Both the position numbers and the translations under genes were made by a program. Of a DNA stretch of 64,000 bases, positions 27,464 to 36,480 are shown in pieces. The notes under the pieces were generated by a model. The model saw nothing but the letters and a program-made list of their open reading frames with translations. It searched no databases and had not been told where the DNA came from. The stretch is from Aeromonas dhakensis (GTDB lineage Bacteria; Pseudomonadota; Gammaproteobacteria; Enterobacterales; Aeromonadaceae): NCBI RefSeq assembly GCF_000820305.1, contig NZ_CDBH01000044.1:1-64000 (forward strand), given 5' to 3'. Every line of letters begins with the position of its first letter. Within the stretch, counting starts at the first letter, position 1.

Positions 27464-29107
27464 ATGGAACGCGAAGCAATGGAATTTGATGTCGTCATCG
27501 TCGGTGGCGGCCCGGCGGGACTCAGTGCCGCCATCGCCCTCAAGCAGCACAATGCCGAGCTGTCGGTCTGCCTGCTGGAGAAGGGAGCGGAGATCGGCGC
27601 CCATCTGCTCTCCGGCGCCCTGCTGGATCCCGTCGCCCTCAAGGAGCTGCTGCCAGAGAGCTGGCAACAGGCCCCGCTCGGGGTCGAGGTCAACGACGAT
27701 CAGGTGCACCTGCTGCAAAGCGACAGCCGCGCCCTGCAACTGCCCAACTGGGCGGTGCCGCCGCGCATGCACAACGAGGGCAGCCGCATCATCAGCCTCG
27801 GCAACCTCTGTCGCTGGCTCGGTCAGCAGGCCGAGCAGCTGGGAGTCGAAATATACCCGGGTTTTACCGCAAGCGAACTCATCATGGAAGCGGGACGGGT
27901 CAAGGGTGTGATCACCGGCGATCTCGGGCTGGATCGGGCGGGCAATCCGAAAGCGGATCACGTGCCCGGCATGGCGCTGCTCGGTCGCTACACCCTGTTT
28001 GCCGAAGGGGCGCGCGGCCATCTTGGCAAGCAGCTGATCGCCGATTTTCATCTGGAAAACGCCACCCAGCCGCAGCACTACGCCATCGGCTTCAAGGAGC
28101 TGTGGCAGCTCCCCCCCGGTCAGGGCAAAGCGGGCCAAGTGCTGCACGGCAGCGGCTGGCCACTCTCCGAGGGGAAGGAGGACAAGAGCCAGGGCGGCTT
28201 CTATCTCTATCATCTGGAGCAGGATCAGGTGGCGGTCGGGCTGATAGTCGATCTCAACTACCGCAACCCCTGGCTCAGCCCGTTTGACGAGTTTCAGCGC
28301 CTCAAGCATCACCCGCTCATCGCCGCGGCATTGCTGGGGGGCGAGCGCATCAGCTACGGCGCCCGCGCCATCGCCAAGGGGGGCTGGCATTCCCTGCCCC
28401 GCATGCACTTTCCCGGTGGCCTGCTCATCGGTTGCGATGCCGGCACCCTCGACTTCTCCCGCATCAAGGGGATCCACACCGCCATGAAGTCCGGCATGCT
28501 GGCGGCCAAGACAGTCGCCATGAGTCTGCGCGGCGGCGATGAAGGGGGCCGGGATCTGGCCGAATACGGCGATGCGCTGCAACAGAGCTGGCTGGCCCAT
28601 GAACTCAAAACGGCGCGCAACTTCGGCGCCGCCCTGCACCGCTGGGGCCCCTGGCTCGGTGGTACCTTCAACTGGCTGGAGCAGCGGTTGTTTGCTAACT
28701 CCTCGCCGTTCACCCTGCTGGACAAGGAGCCGGACTACCGCCAGCTGCGCATGGCCAGCCGCTGCCAGCCCATCGACTACCCCAAGCCGGACGGCAGGCT
28801 CAGCTTCGACAAGCTCTCGTCTGTCTATCTGGCCAACACCAGCCACGACGAGGATCAGCCCTGCCATCTCAAGTTGCAGGATGAGACGATCCCGGTGGCG
28901 GTCAACCTGCCCACCTGGGCCGAACCGGCCCAGCGCTACTGCCCGGCCGGGGTGTTCGAGATCCTGGGCTCGGAGAGCCAGCCCCGCCTGCAGATCAACG
29001 CGGCCAACTGCATCCACTGCAAGACCTGCGACATCAAGGATCCGAGTCAGAACATCGTCTGGACGCCGCCGCAGGGCGGCTCAGGCCCCAACTATCCCAA
29101 TATGTAA
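27464..29107 (+). CDS. Electron transfer flavoprotein-ubiquinone oxidoreductase
   Basis: A 547-aa membrane-associated flavoprotein that passes electrons from ETF to ubiquinone. It has the N-terminal FAD motif 'VVIVGGGPAGLSAAIALKQ', a middle segment 'GCDAGTLDFSRIKGIHTAMKSGMLAA', and a C-terminal ferredoxin-like 4Fe-4S domain: 'RYCPAGVFE' followed by 'CIHCKTCDIKDPSQNIVW'. Length and ending ('GGSGPNYPNM') fit the family. The start MEREAMEFD matches homologues I know. It is divergent from etfBA. Confidence 0.95.
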   Translation: MEREAMEFDVVIVGGGPAGLSAAIALKQHNAELSVCLLEKGAEIGAHLLSGALLDPVALKELLPESWQQAPLGVEVNDDQVHLLQSDSRALQLPNWAVPPRMHNEGSRIISLGNLCRWLGQQAEQLGVEIYPGFTASELIMEAGRVKGVITGDLGLDRAGNPKADHVPGMALLGRYTLFAEGARGHLGKQLIADFHLENATQPQHYAIGFKELWQLPPGQGKAGQVLHGSGWPLSEGKEDKSQGGFYLYHLEQDQVAVGLIVDLNYRNPWLSPFDEFQRLKHHPLIAAALLGGERISYGARAIAKGGWHSLPRMHFPGGLLIGCDAGTLDFSRIKGIHTAMKSGMLAAKTVAMSLRGGDEGGRDLAEYGDALQQSWLAHELKTARNFGAALHRWGPWLGGTFNWLEQRLFANSSPFTLLDKEPDYRQLRMASRCQPIDYPKPDGRLSFDKLSSVYLANTSHDEDQPCHLKLQDETIPVAVNLPTWAEPAQRYCPAGVFEILGSESQPRLQINAANCIHCKTCDIKDPSQNIVWTPPQGGSGPNYPNM

Positions 29108-29201
29108 CCGGCTTGCCTGCGCAGACAGCAGGATGCACAGCCCAGAACATCGCCCCAACGCCGCCGCAGGGCGGCTCAAGCCCCAACTATTGCCATGTAT
29201 G
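29045..29201 (+). repeat. Imperfect duplication of the 3' end of the ETF-QO gene
   Basis: About 55 bp at 29051-29105 (from aacatcg through ccgccgcagggcggctca to the stop region) recur at 29146-29200 with a few substitutions. The offset is 95 bp. The second copy lies outside the coding region. Confidence 0.75.
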
Positions 29202-29363
29202 TGATGAAAGGCGCGCGGCCGGGGGCTGTCGCAGGGCGCTCGGGAGCCCACGATCCCGGCCGGTGAGCCCAAGCCCTCCCGCCTATCAGGGTGAATAAAG
29301 GAGGCAACGCCGGGATCGCCCGTTTCGAGGTCGGCGTGGCTGCTCCGACCTCGCTGTTTTTTT
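29201..29363 (+). ncRNA. Structured intergenic RNA ending in a rho-independent terminator
   Basis: An outer pairing of gatcccggc (~29253) with gccgggatc (~29310) encloses smaller complementary segments. It is followed by a clean terminator: CGAGGTCGG (29326-29334), CCGACCTCG (29345-29353), then seven T's (29357-29363). It may simply be the long 3' UTR of the ETF-QO transcript, or a separate small RNA or leader. I could not match it to a known riboswitch class. Confidence 0.35.
29326..29363 (+). terminator. Rho-independent terminator upstream of corA
   Basis: A 9-bp perfect stem (29326-29334 with 29345-29353), a 10-base loop, CTG, then TTTTTTT. It ends transcripts coming from the ETF-QO side. 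The remaining sequence to 29549 holds no gene and presumably the corA promoter. Confidence 0.85.
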
Positions 29364-29549
29364 GAGCGAACAGGCTGAACCTCCGATGAATAGGCCCTGA
29401 CAAGCGCGGCCCGCCCCTGTATAGTTCGCCGCATTCAGGTTTTCCATCGGCCCGTTCAGCTTGTCCACGGGATCGCTTTCTACGCGCTCTAAGGCCGCAT
29501 GACCTGTGCAACCATCCCTGATTACCCATGACTTCTTAAGGGGGGACAG

Positions 29550-30497
29550 ATGATCACCGCCTACATTCTCAACAACAAGGTACTGGACATAGTCACGCTC
29601 GGGCCTGACGACATAGTGCCTGACAACACGGTCTGGCTGGATGCCTACAAGCCGGACACGGCGGAACGAGAATGGTTGACGGGCCTGTTTCTGGAAGAGG
29701 TGCCCGACAAGGAGGAGCTGGATGACATCGAAGCATCCGCCCGTTTCTACTGGGATACCGACGGTCTGCACATTCACTCCCTGTTTCCCCAGCGGATCGG
29801 CCGTGACACCAAGGGTGTCCACGTCTCCTTTACCCTGCGCAACAACCTGCTGATCAGCATCCGCGAGGATGACATCGGCCTGGTGCGCCTGCTGCGCCAC
29901 TACATGCGTCAGGATCGGCTGGAAGTCGAAGACGCCCTCGACATCCTGCTGGAGGTGCAGAACCTGAAAGTCGAATACCTCTCCGATCTCATCGAAGATG
30001 GCTACAAGACGTTGGAAAACACCGCCGATCAGATCTTCGAGCCGGATCAGATCAATCCCATGCTCAAGGAGTTGATGGCTCAGGAAGAGGCCAACGGCCA
30101 GATCCGTCTCTCCCTGCACGATACCCGTCGCGCCCTGCGCTTCTTGAAACGCAGCCTGCGCCAGCGCATGACGGGCGAGCAGAACAAGTGGATCGACGAG
30201 ATGCTGCACGACGTGGAGTCCCTGCTGCCCCACACCCAGTTCCTGTTCGACAAGATCAACTTCCAGCTGGAGGCCTCCATGGGGGTCACCAACCTGGAGC
30301 AGAACAAGGTGATCAAGATCTTCTCGGTGGCGGCTGTCATCTTCCTGCCGCCGACCCTTATCGCCAGCATCTACGGCATGAACTTCGGTCGCATGCCGGA
30401 GCTCGCCTGGGAGTACGGCTATCCTCTCTCCTTGGTGTTGATGGTGATGTCGTCACTCGGCACCGGTCTCTTCTTCAAGCGAAAAGGCTGGCTGTGA
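29550..30497 (+). CDS. corA: Magnesium/cobalt transporter CorA
   Basis: A 315-aa channel (E. coli 316). The cytoplasmic domain has 'ELDDIEASARFYWDTDGLHIHSLF'. Two C-terminal membrane segments flank the selectivity motif GMN in 'IASIYGMNF', and the tail ends 'FKRKGWL', as in CorA. It imports Mg2+ (and Co2+, Ni2+) as a pentamer in the inner membrane. ATG 29550 has an AAGGGGGGA Shine-Dalgarno. A GC-rich hairpin (about 30532-30552) follows the gene. Confidence 0.95.
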   Translation: MITAYILNNKVLDIVTLGPDDIVPDNTVWLDAYKPDTAEREWLTGLFLEEVPDKEELDDIEASARFYWDTDGLHIHSLFPQRIGRDTKGVHVSFTLRNNLLISIREDDIGLVRLLRHYMRQDRLEVEDALDILLEVQNLKVEYLSDLIEDGYKTLENTADQIFEPDQINPMLKELMAQEEANGQIRLSLHDTRRALRFLKRSLRQRMTGEQNKWIDEMLHDVESLLPHTQFLFDKINFQLEASMGVTNLEQNKVIKIFSVAAVIFLPPTLIASIYGMNFGRMPELAWEYGYPLSLVLMVMSSLGTGLFFKRKGWL

Positions 30498-30640
30498 CGC
30501 CGGCGACCCGGCATAAAAAGAGATAAGCGGATTGGGGGGCCTGGCCCCCCGATTAATTCCCGCCCCCTGCCCCGCCTTGCAAAGGGCTCTGCTTCGCCCC
30601 ATATCCCCCTCATCCTTTGCACAGACGAATCCGGGCAACC

Positions 30641-31102
30641 ATGACCCTCTACCCCGAACACAGATATGACGATCACGGCCAGCTGCGTCCCCCGCTCTGG
30701 TTCTGGCCCATCGCCCTCTTGCTGACCCGCTCGGTCTGGCTGTTTCTGATGGCCGGCGTCACCCGCGAGAGCGGCAGCGCCATCCTGACCCTCTTCTACC
30801 CGGACCGGCTCACCCTCTACATCAGCCTGCTGACCGACGTGCCCGCCATACTGGCGCTGCTCGCCTGCGGCGGCACCTATCAGCAGACCCAGAGCATCCG
30901 GGCCTGGCTCAGGCGCCACAGCCCCTTGCTGCTGCTCTGCTCTGCCGTCAGCGGCCTGCTGATGCAACTGCACAGCCTCAATCTGCAGAAGTGGTCGTTC
31001 AGCTGGCCCACCGCCCTGGTGCTGGTCGCCACCCTCTGGTCACTCTGGTATCTGCTGCGCAGCCGCCAGCTGCGTGAATACGCGGTGGATCAACCCCACT
31101 GA
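30641..31102 (+). CDS. DUF2919 family membrane protein
   Basis: A 153-aa protein with about four hydrophobic segments ('LWFWPIALLLTRSVWLFLMAGV', 'LYISLLTDVPAILALLACGG', 'LLLLCSAVSGLLMQLHSL', 'TALVLVATLWSLWYLL') and an N-terminal 'YDDHGQLRPP', typical of the YfeZ/DUF2919 family. Function unknown. ATG 30641 is preferred over an upstream TTG at 30617; the Shine-Dalgarno is weak in both. It converges with the gene at 31116, leaving 13 bp between stops. Confidence 0.75.
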   Translation: MTLYPEHRYDDHGQLRPPLWFWPIALLLTRSVWLFLMAGVTRESGSAILTLFYPDRLTLYISLLTDVPAILALLACGGTYQQTQSIRAWLRRHSPLLLLCSAVSGLLMQLHSLNLQKWSFSWPTALVLVATLWSLWYLLRSRQLREYAVDQPH

Positions 31103-31115
31103 AGGGCGAGTCGGC

Positions 31116-31868
31116 TCACTGGCGGGTGACCCGGATCTGCAGGGTCTGGCGATCGCTCTGAGTACCGCCGCCCCCCTGCAACTGGGTGCCCAGGCTGCTG
31201 CCCTGCTGCGCCGAGCTGGTGGAGAGCTCCCCCACCGTCAGCCACTGACCGGGGGCACCGCTCACCTCGGTGGCACTCTGCCCCCGGTTGATGGTGCCCT
31301 GCTCCAGCCTGGCCTGCTCGCTGCTGAGCGCTATCTGTACCCTGTCGCCGATCAGGGTGGCGGTGGCGTAGAGGCCGTTCACCAGCGGCATCAGCCCCAC
31401 CACCTGGCCACCGCGCCACTGATAGAAGGTGACCGGCTGATAGGTGCCCATCTGCAATAGCACGGGCCGACCCGACAGACCGCGTACCTGCCAGCTGTCG
31501 TTCTGGCTGCGCTGATACTGCTGGGCATTGCCCTCCAGCAGCCACTGCCGCTTGGCGGCATCCCGGCCCAGCCCCACCCCGACCTGCTGGCTGCTGGAAG
31601 CGCCATCCACCCGCCACTCGATGAGCAGGCTCTGGGGCGGCTGGTTGAATTTGGCCAGCGCCGCTTCCGCCTCCTGCAGCTGGGCGGCGCTGCCGCTCAG
31701 CACCAGCTGGTTGCCCATGGCGCTCACCCCCAGCTCCGGATAGAGATCCTTGAGGGTCTGCACCGCCGCCTGGGTTTCGAATACCGGGATCACCTTCACC
31801 TCGGCCCGCAGCGGCAGGCAACAGAGCCCCCACAGCAGCCAGAGTCCGCACCAATTCCATCTTCTCAT
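31116..31868 (-). CDS. Exported secretin N-domain-like protein
   Basis: A 250-aa protein with a signal peptide ('MRRWNWCGLWLLWGLCCLPLRA'). Residues ~25-85 look like a short secretin/TonB N-terminal domain ('VKVIPVFETQAAVQTLKDLYPEL', 'LVLSGSAAQLQEAEAALAKFNQ'). The rest is beta-rich with a Gly/Ser/Gln-rich stretch near 225-240. There is no secretin pore domain, and no pilus or type II secretion genes are nearby. ATG 31868 follows GAGGAG; the frame extends 11 codons further upstream. Function unknown; possibly an accessory to a secretin assembled elsewhere. Confidence 0.7.
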   Translation of the reverse strand: MRRWNWCGLWLLWGLCCLPLRAEVKVIPVFETQAAVQTLKDLYPELGVSAMGNQLVLSGSAAQLQEAEAALAKFNQPPQSLLIEWRVDGASSSQQVGVGLGRDAAKRQWLLEGNAQQYQRSQNDSWQVRGLSGRPVLLQMGTYQPVTFYQWRGGQVVGLMPLVNGLYATATLIGDRVQIALSSEQARLEQGTINRGQSATEVSGAPGQWLTVGELSTSSAQQGSSLGTQLQGGGGTQSDRQTLQIRVTRQ

Positions 31869-32043
31869 CTTCTCCTCCCGTCCCACTCGGCAGCCCTTCA
31901 CGTCATCGGCCTGCTCATCACCTGGTCATCATGGGCCATCCCGCCCGCTTTTCAATGATTTTGCCCGTGAGCGGTGAACGCCGTGCAGGTCAGGTCCTTC
32001 ATTTTTCGATGAAAAGAGCGGAGATAGATCAAATAACACAAAT

Positions 32044-32062
32044 AAAAATGATTACCATTTGT
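32044..32062 (+). promoter_or_regulatory. Fur-box-like site upstream of the MFS gene
   Basis: aaaaatgattaccatttgt contains an ATGATT...CATTT core like the Fur consensus, with several mismatches. It lies 58 bp before the MFS start and would place exporter and receptor genes under iron control. Confidence 0.5.
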
Positions 32063-32119
32063 TGTCACGAAAAAATCGCTCGGATACAATTCGGTCTCAT
32101 TTTTTCGAGCTTGCCGTCG

Positions 32120-33349
32120 ATGAAGCCAGTGACCACCACCCCCGCCGCCATCCACCTTGCCCTGCTGGTCAACATGCTCTCCATGGGCAGCATGATGATG
32201 GTGATGCCCCTTGGGCCGGATCTGGTCATCAGCCTCGGCATGCAGCCGGAACAGACCGGCTACTTCAGCGGTGGTGCCACCCTGGGGGCCGCCCTGATGG
32301 GCCTCATCGCCGCCCCCTGGCTCGATCGGGTCAATCGCAAGCCCGCCCTGCTGGTGCTGCTCACCCTGCGTTTTCTGCTGCTGATGGCCTGCGCCCTAGT
32401 GCAAGACAGCCAGCAATTGCTGGTGCTGTTCGTCCTGTCGGGCTGTGTGGCCGGGCCGCTCGCCGCCATCCTGATGGCAGCCGTGCTGGATCTGGTACCG
32501 CCCGCCGAGCGGGGCCGCCGCCTCGCCTACGTGGGCATGGCGTTCTCCCTGGCGGCAATTCTGGTGGTGCCCATCGCCCTGGTGCTGGCCCAGTGGTTTG
32601 GCTGGCAGAGCCCCTTCCTGCTGTTTGGTGTCTGCGGTCTGCTGCTGGCACTGCTGAGCAGCCGCCTGCTGCCCTCCTTGCCGGTCAACCGCGCCCCTCA
32701 CGGCAGCGGCCTGCGCCAGTTGCTGGCCTCCCCGCTCTGCCAGGGCGCCTTGTTGACCCTCTGCTTGCAGATGTTCGGCCACTTCCTGCTGATCCCGCAC
32801 TTTGCCAACTACTTCCAGTTCAACCTCGCCTTCCCGCGCGAGCAGATCGCCGCCCTCTACCTGTGCGGCGGCCTCGCCAGCATGGCCACCATGCGGCTGT
32901 GCGGTGGCTGGATTGATCAGGGCCGGGCCCAGGCCGCCATCCTGATCACCAGCCTGCTGCTGGCGCTGATCACTTTGCTCGGTTTCGCCATGCCGGTCGG
33001 CGTGCCCGTCTACCTGCTGTTCACCCTGTTCATGGCGCTGAGCTCGGCCCGATCCAGTTCGACCCTCGCCATCACCGCATCCATCCCGGCCCCTCATCAG
33101 CGCGCCGCCTTCATGTCTTTTCAGGGCACAGTCACCAATGTGGCGGCCGGGCTTGGCAGCCTGCTCTCCGCCAGGTTGCTGGTGTCGGATCAGAGCGGCG
33201 TCCTGCACGGCTTTGCTGGGCTCGCCTGGATCAATATCGGCTGCGGTCTGCTGGCCTGCGGCGGTGTCTGGCTCCTGCTCAAGGGGCTGGCACAGACAAG
33301 GAACAACAATAACCCCGAGTCTGGCCCCGCCAGACAAGGAAGTCAGTGA
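32120..33349 (+). CDS. MFS transporter, candidate siderophore exporter
   Basis: A 409-aa major facilitator protein with 12 hydrophobic segments; the loop after segment 2 has 'APWLDRVNRKPALLV', the usual MFS D-R-x-x-R/K pattern. It is preceded by a Fur-box-like sequence and followed by the catecholate receptor gene 57 bp downstream, so export of amonabactin (an EntS-like role) is a reasonable inference; the sequence alone does not fix the substrate. ATG 32120 is chosen because the frame upstream overlaps the Fur box; its Shine-Dalgarno is weak. Confidence 0.8.
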   Translation: MKPVTTTPAAIHLALLVNMLSMGSMMMVMPLGPDLVISLGMQPEQTGYFSGGATLGAALMGLIAAPWLDRVNRKPALLVLLTLRFLLLMACALVQDSQQLLVLFVLSGCVAGPLAAILMAAVLDLVPPAERGRRLAYVGMAFSLAAILVVPIALVLAQWFGWQSPFLLFGVCGLLLALLSSRLLPSLPVNRAPHGSGLRQLLASPLCQGALLTLCLQMFGHFLLIPHFANYFQFNLAFPREQIAALYLCGGLASMATMRLCGGWIDQGRAQAAILITSLLLALITLLGFAMPVGVPVYLLFTLFMALSSARSSSTLAITASIPAPHQRAAFMSFQGTVTNVAAGLGSLLSARLLVSDQSGVLHGFAGLAWINIGCGLLACGGVWLLLKGLAQTRNNNNPESGPARQGSQ

Positions 33350-33406
33350 GCCACCGGCCCCAGAGCCGGACCCCATAACCTCTGTTTTATTCATGGAGTT
33401 TTGACT

Positions 33407-35380
33407 ATGCAGTTGCAGCCTGGCGTCTTTCGCCTGAACCCCATCCTGCTCTCCCTCGGTCTTATCGCCCTGCCGGGCCTGGCCCAGGCCGAAGCGCCCA
33501 AAGCCAACGAGACCCTAGTGGTCACCGCCACCCAGACCAAGCACACCGAGCTCTCCGCGCCGGCCAGCGTCTCCGTGGTGACCCGCGCCGATCTGGACAA
33601 GATGAACGCCAACAACATCGGCGAAGCGCTCAAGCACGTGCCCGGCGTCAACGTCATCGGCACCAACCCCACCGGCCGCAACGAGATCAAGATCCGCGGC
33701 ATGGGCGGCGACTACACCCTGCTGCTGATCAACGGCAAGCGGGTCAACGCCCGCGAGACCCTGGGCAGCTCGTTTGGCAATGACTTCGACTTGAGCTCCA
33801 TCCCCATGGCTGCCATCGAGCGCATCGAGGTGATCCGCGGTCCCGTCTCCTCCCTCTATGGCGCCGACGCCCTCGGCGGCGTGGTCAACGTGATCCTGCG
33901 CCAGGCCAAGGAGCAGACCGAGGCCGCCTTCGGCTACACCCACACCATGCCCACCAAGGGTGATGGCGGTGATGCCAACCGTGGCAACGCCTTCGTATCC
34001 GGCGCCCTGATCGACAACAAGCTGCTCGGCAGCCTGGTGGTGGAAGGCTATCAGCGCGACCGCTGGCACAGCGATCAGTCCAACAACAAGGACGCCGATG
34101 CGCTGGAGAAACGGGAAGTGGTCAACATGCTCTCCAGCCTGAAGTGGCTGGTCAGCGATAACCAGGACGTGGAGTTCGATCTGGGCTACAACCAGAACGA
34201 CATGGACAGCTACTTCAACAACGTGCCGCGCGCCCCCACCGCCCCGGCCACTCCGCACAACGTGCAAAAACTCGATCGGCTGAGCCTGGGGGTCACCCAC
34301 AACGGCCGTTGGGAACACTTCGACAGCCGGGCTCGCTACTACTTCGAGCAGACCGATCTGATGGATGACTCCCAGCTCAACGGCGGCGCGGCCGACGTCA
34401 CCCAGACCAACCACACGGTCGACGGCCAGCTGAGCGGCTACCTCGGGGATCACCTGCTGACTTCCGGCGCGGAGTTCCGCAAAACCGAGCTGGAACACAG
34501 CCGCAGCATCACCAACGGCAGCGTGGATGCGAGCCAAAGCGCCCTCTACCTGCAAGACGAGTTCGGCTTTGGCGATCTGGCGCTGACCCTCTCCGGTCGT
34601 CTGGATCACCACGAAACCTATGGCAACGAGTTCAGCCCGCGTGCCTATGCGCTCTACAAGCTGAGCGACGAGTGGGTGATCAAGGGCGGCGCCGGCAAGG
34701 CGTTCAAGGCCCCGACCCTGGCCCAGTCCAGCGAAGGCTTCGCCACCACCGCCTGCCGCGGCGCCTGCAAGGTAGTCGGCAACCCGGATCTGAAACCGGA
34801 AACCGCCGTCAGCTACGAGCTGGGCACCGCCTATGAGGCAGAGCGCTTTGGCGCCGGCCTCACCGGCTTCCACAACGACATCGAGGATCTGATCCAGAGC
34901 GATCAGTGGGGCCCGGGCTATCGTCCGAGCGTGATGACCTACCTCAACGTCAAGAAGGCCCGGGTCAAGGGGCTGGAGCTGACCGGCTGGGTCGATGTGA
35001 TGGACGACGTCAAGCTGACCGGCAACTGGACCATGCTGGACTCCGAAGACAAGAGCACCGGCGACGATCTGGCCAAGACCCCGGATCACACCGGCAACCT
35101 GAGCCTGGATTGGCAAGCCACCGAGATCGTCAGCACCAACCTGGCCTGGCAGTACGTGGGCAGCCAGTTCATCAAGGTGCCGATGCACAACTCCCAGGCG
35201 CTCAAGTCCGACAGCTACCAGACCCTGGACGTCAACACCAAGTGGAAGGTCACCCCGGCGCTCGACTTCAAGCTGGGCATCACCAACCTCACCAACACCA
35301 AGCGTGACCAGGTCGCCACCGACGCCGACTTCATTCTGGAAGGTCGTACCGTCTACGCCGGCGTGGATTACAAGCTGTAA
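33407..35380 (+). CDS. TonB-dependent catecholate siderophore receptor
   Basis: A 657-aa outer-membrane receptor. It has a signal peptide ending near 'LPGLAQA', a TonB-box-like 'ETLVVTAT', a plug domain ('NNIGEALKHVPGVNVIG', 'IERIEVIRGPVSSLYGADALGGVVNVI') and a C-terminal beta-barrel ending 'YAGVDYKL'. A 'CRGAC' cysteine pair lies in an extracellular-loop-like segment, as in FepA/CirA-type receptors. Next to the ferric-siderophore ABC genes, it is the likely ferric-amonabactin receptor (the role called FstC in A. salmonicida; orthology not tested). ATG 33407 has GGAG eight bases upstream. Confidence 0.92.
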   Translation: MQLQPGVFRLNPILLSLGLIALPGLAQAEAPKANETLVVTATQTKHTELSAPASVSVVTRADLDKMNANNIGEALKHVPGVNVIGTNPTGRNEIKIRGMGGDYTLLLINGKRVNARETLGSSFGNDFDLSSIPMAAIERIEVIRGPVSSLYGADALGGVVNVILRQAKEQTEAAFGYTHTMPTKGDGGDANRGNAFVSGALIDNKLLGSLVVEGYQRDRWHSDQSNNKDADALEKREVVNMLSSLKWLVSDNQDVEFDLGYNQNDMDSYFNNVPRAPTAPATPHNVQKLDRLSLGVTHNGRWEHFDSRARYYFEQTDLMDDSQLNGGAADVTQTNHTVDGQLSGYLGDHLLTSGAEFRKTELEHSRSITNGSVDASQSALYLQDEFGFGDLALTLSGRLDHHETYGNEFSPRAYALYKLSDEWVIKGGAGKAFKAPTLAQSSEGFATTACRGACKVVGNPDLKPETAVSYELGTAYEAERFGAGLTGFHNDIEDLIQSDQWGPGYRPSVMTYLNVKKARVKGLELTGWVDVMDDVKLTGNWTMLDSEDKSTGDDLAKTPDHTGNLSLDWQATEIVSTNLAWQYVGSQFIKVPMHNSQALKSDSYQTLDVNTKWKVTPALDFKLGITNLTNTKRDQVATDADFILEGRTVYAGVDYKL

Positions 35381-35387
35381 GCCCCGC

Positions 35388-35411
35388 AGGGGAGTCCGTC
35401 AGGGCTCCCCT
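35388..35411 (+). terminator. Attenuator-like hairpin after the receptor gene
   Basis: AGGGGAG (35388-35394) pairs with CTCCCCT (35405-35411), followed by only a short CTTTCT. It probably reduces read-through from the receptor gene into the ABC transporter genes. Confidence 0.5.
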
Positions 35412-35450
35412 CTTTCTGCTGTTATTGCCTCGACATGAAGGAGTAGCCGG

Positions 35451-36467
35451 GTGCAGAGACACCAAACACACCTGTTCTGGCTGGGAGTGATCCTCCTGTT
35501 CCTGCTGATCTGTCTGTCACTGGCCACCGGCGCCGGTGTCTATGGTGGCCGCGAGGTCGCCGGTTTTCTGCTGGGCGATCCCGCCCTCGTGGCCGATGAA
35601 AAACTCGCCATGATAGTTCACACCCTGCGTCTGCCCCGCACCCTGTGTGCCCTGGTGGTGGGCGTCTCCCTGGCGCTGGCGGCCTCCATGCTGCAAAGCG
35701 CCACCCGCAATCCGCTGGCCGAACCCGGCCTGCTCGGAGTCAACGCCGGCGCCGTGTTCGCCCTGGTGATCGGCCTCACCTATTTTGGCGTCGAATCCGC
35801 CTACGGTTACCTGCTTTGGTCCGGCATGGGGGCCCTGCTCGGCAACCTCATCGTGCTCGGCCTCGGTCTGATGGTGGGGCGCTCCAACCCCCTCAAGCTC
35901 ATCCTGGTGGGGGTCGCCCTCTCCGCCACCTTCGGCGGCCTCTCCAACTTCCTGTTGCTCTCCAACCAGGTGGTGCTGGAGCAGTTCCGCTTCTGGAATC
36001 TGGGGTCGCTGGCCGCCTCGGATCTCGATGCGGTGCTCACCGTGATGCCCTTTGCCCTGCTCGGCCTGCTGCTGACCCTGGCGCTCTGCCGCCAGCTCAC
36101 CCTGATGCAGATGGGTGACAACCAGGCGCTGGCGCTCGGCATCCGGCCGACCCGAGTGCGCATCGGCGTGCTCCTGGCTGCCACCCTGTTTACCGCCTGC
36201 GCCATCGCCATCGCCGGCCCCATCGGCTTCGTCGGTTTTCTCGCCGCCTACTGCGCCCGCCTAGTGGAGCCGGTACGCCTCGCCATCCAGGTGCGCTTCT
36301 CCGCCCTGTTCGGGGTGCTGTTCCTGCTCGGCGCCGACATCCTGGCGCGCTGGCTGATCCAGCCGTTCGAGCTGCCCAACGGAGTGATCCTGGCGCTGAT
36401 CGGTGCCCCCGTGCTCATCCTGGTGGTGCGCAGCGGCGGCTTCCGCTCCCTGCTGGCCGTCAAATAA
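35451..36467 (+). CDS. Iron-siderophore ABC transporter permease (FepD-like)
   Basis: A 338-aa inner-membrane permease of the FecCD family with about nine hydrophobic segments. Landmarks are 'LRLPRTLCALVVGVSLALAASMLQSATRNPLAEPGLLGVNAGA' near 60-105 and 'GPIGFVGFLAAYCARLV', matching FepD/FhuB. The start is GTG with AAGGAG seven bases upstream. It is followed 13 bp later by the partner permease. It works with the ATPase at 37592 and the binding protein at 39399. Confidence 0.92.
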   Translation: MQRHQTHLFWLGVILLFLLICLSLATGAGVYGGREVAGFLLGDPALVADEKLAMIVHTLRLPRTLCALVVGVSLALAASMLQSATRNPLAEPGLLGVNAGAVFALVIGLTYFGVESAYGYLLWSGMGALLGNLIVLGLGLMVGRSNPLKLILVGVALSATFGGLSNFLLLSNQVVLEQFRFWNLGSLAASDLDAVLTVMPFALLGLLLTLALCRQLTLMQMGDNQALALGIRPTRVRIGVLLAATLFTACAIAIAGPIGFVGFLAAYCARLVEPVRLAIQVRFSALFGVLFLLGADILARWLIQPFELPNGVILALIGAPVLILVVRSGGFRSLLAVK

Positions 36468-36480
36468 GGTTGCCTGCCTC

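Noticed and set aside
29201..29363. M-box (Mg2+) or yybP-ykoY (Mn2+) riboswitch upstream of corA
   Set aside because: The conserved cores of these classes could not be found, and the terminator ends 187 bp before corA.
31931..32119. N-terminal extension of the MFS transporter
   Set aside because: The extension would read through the Fur-like box and is hydrophilic and Cys/His-rich, unlike an MFS N-terminus.
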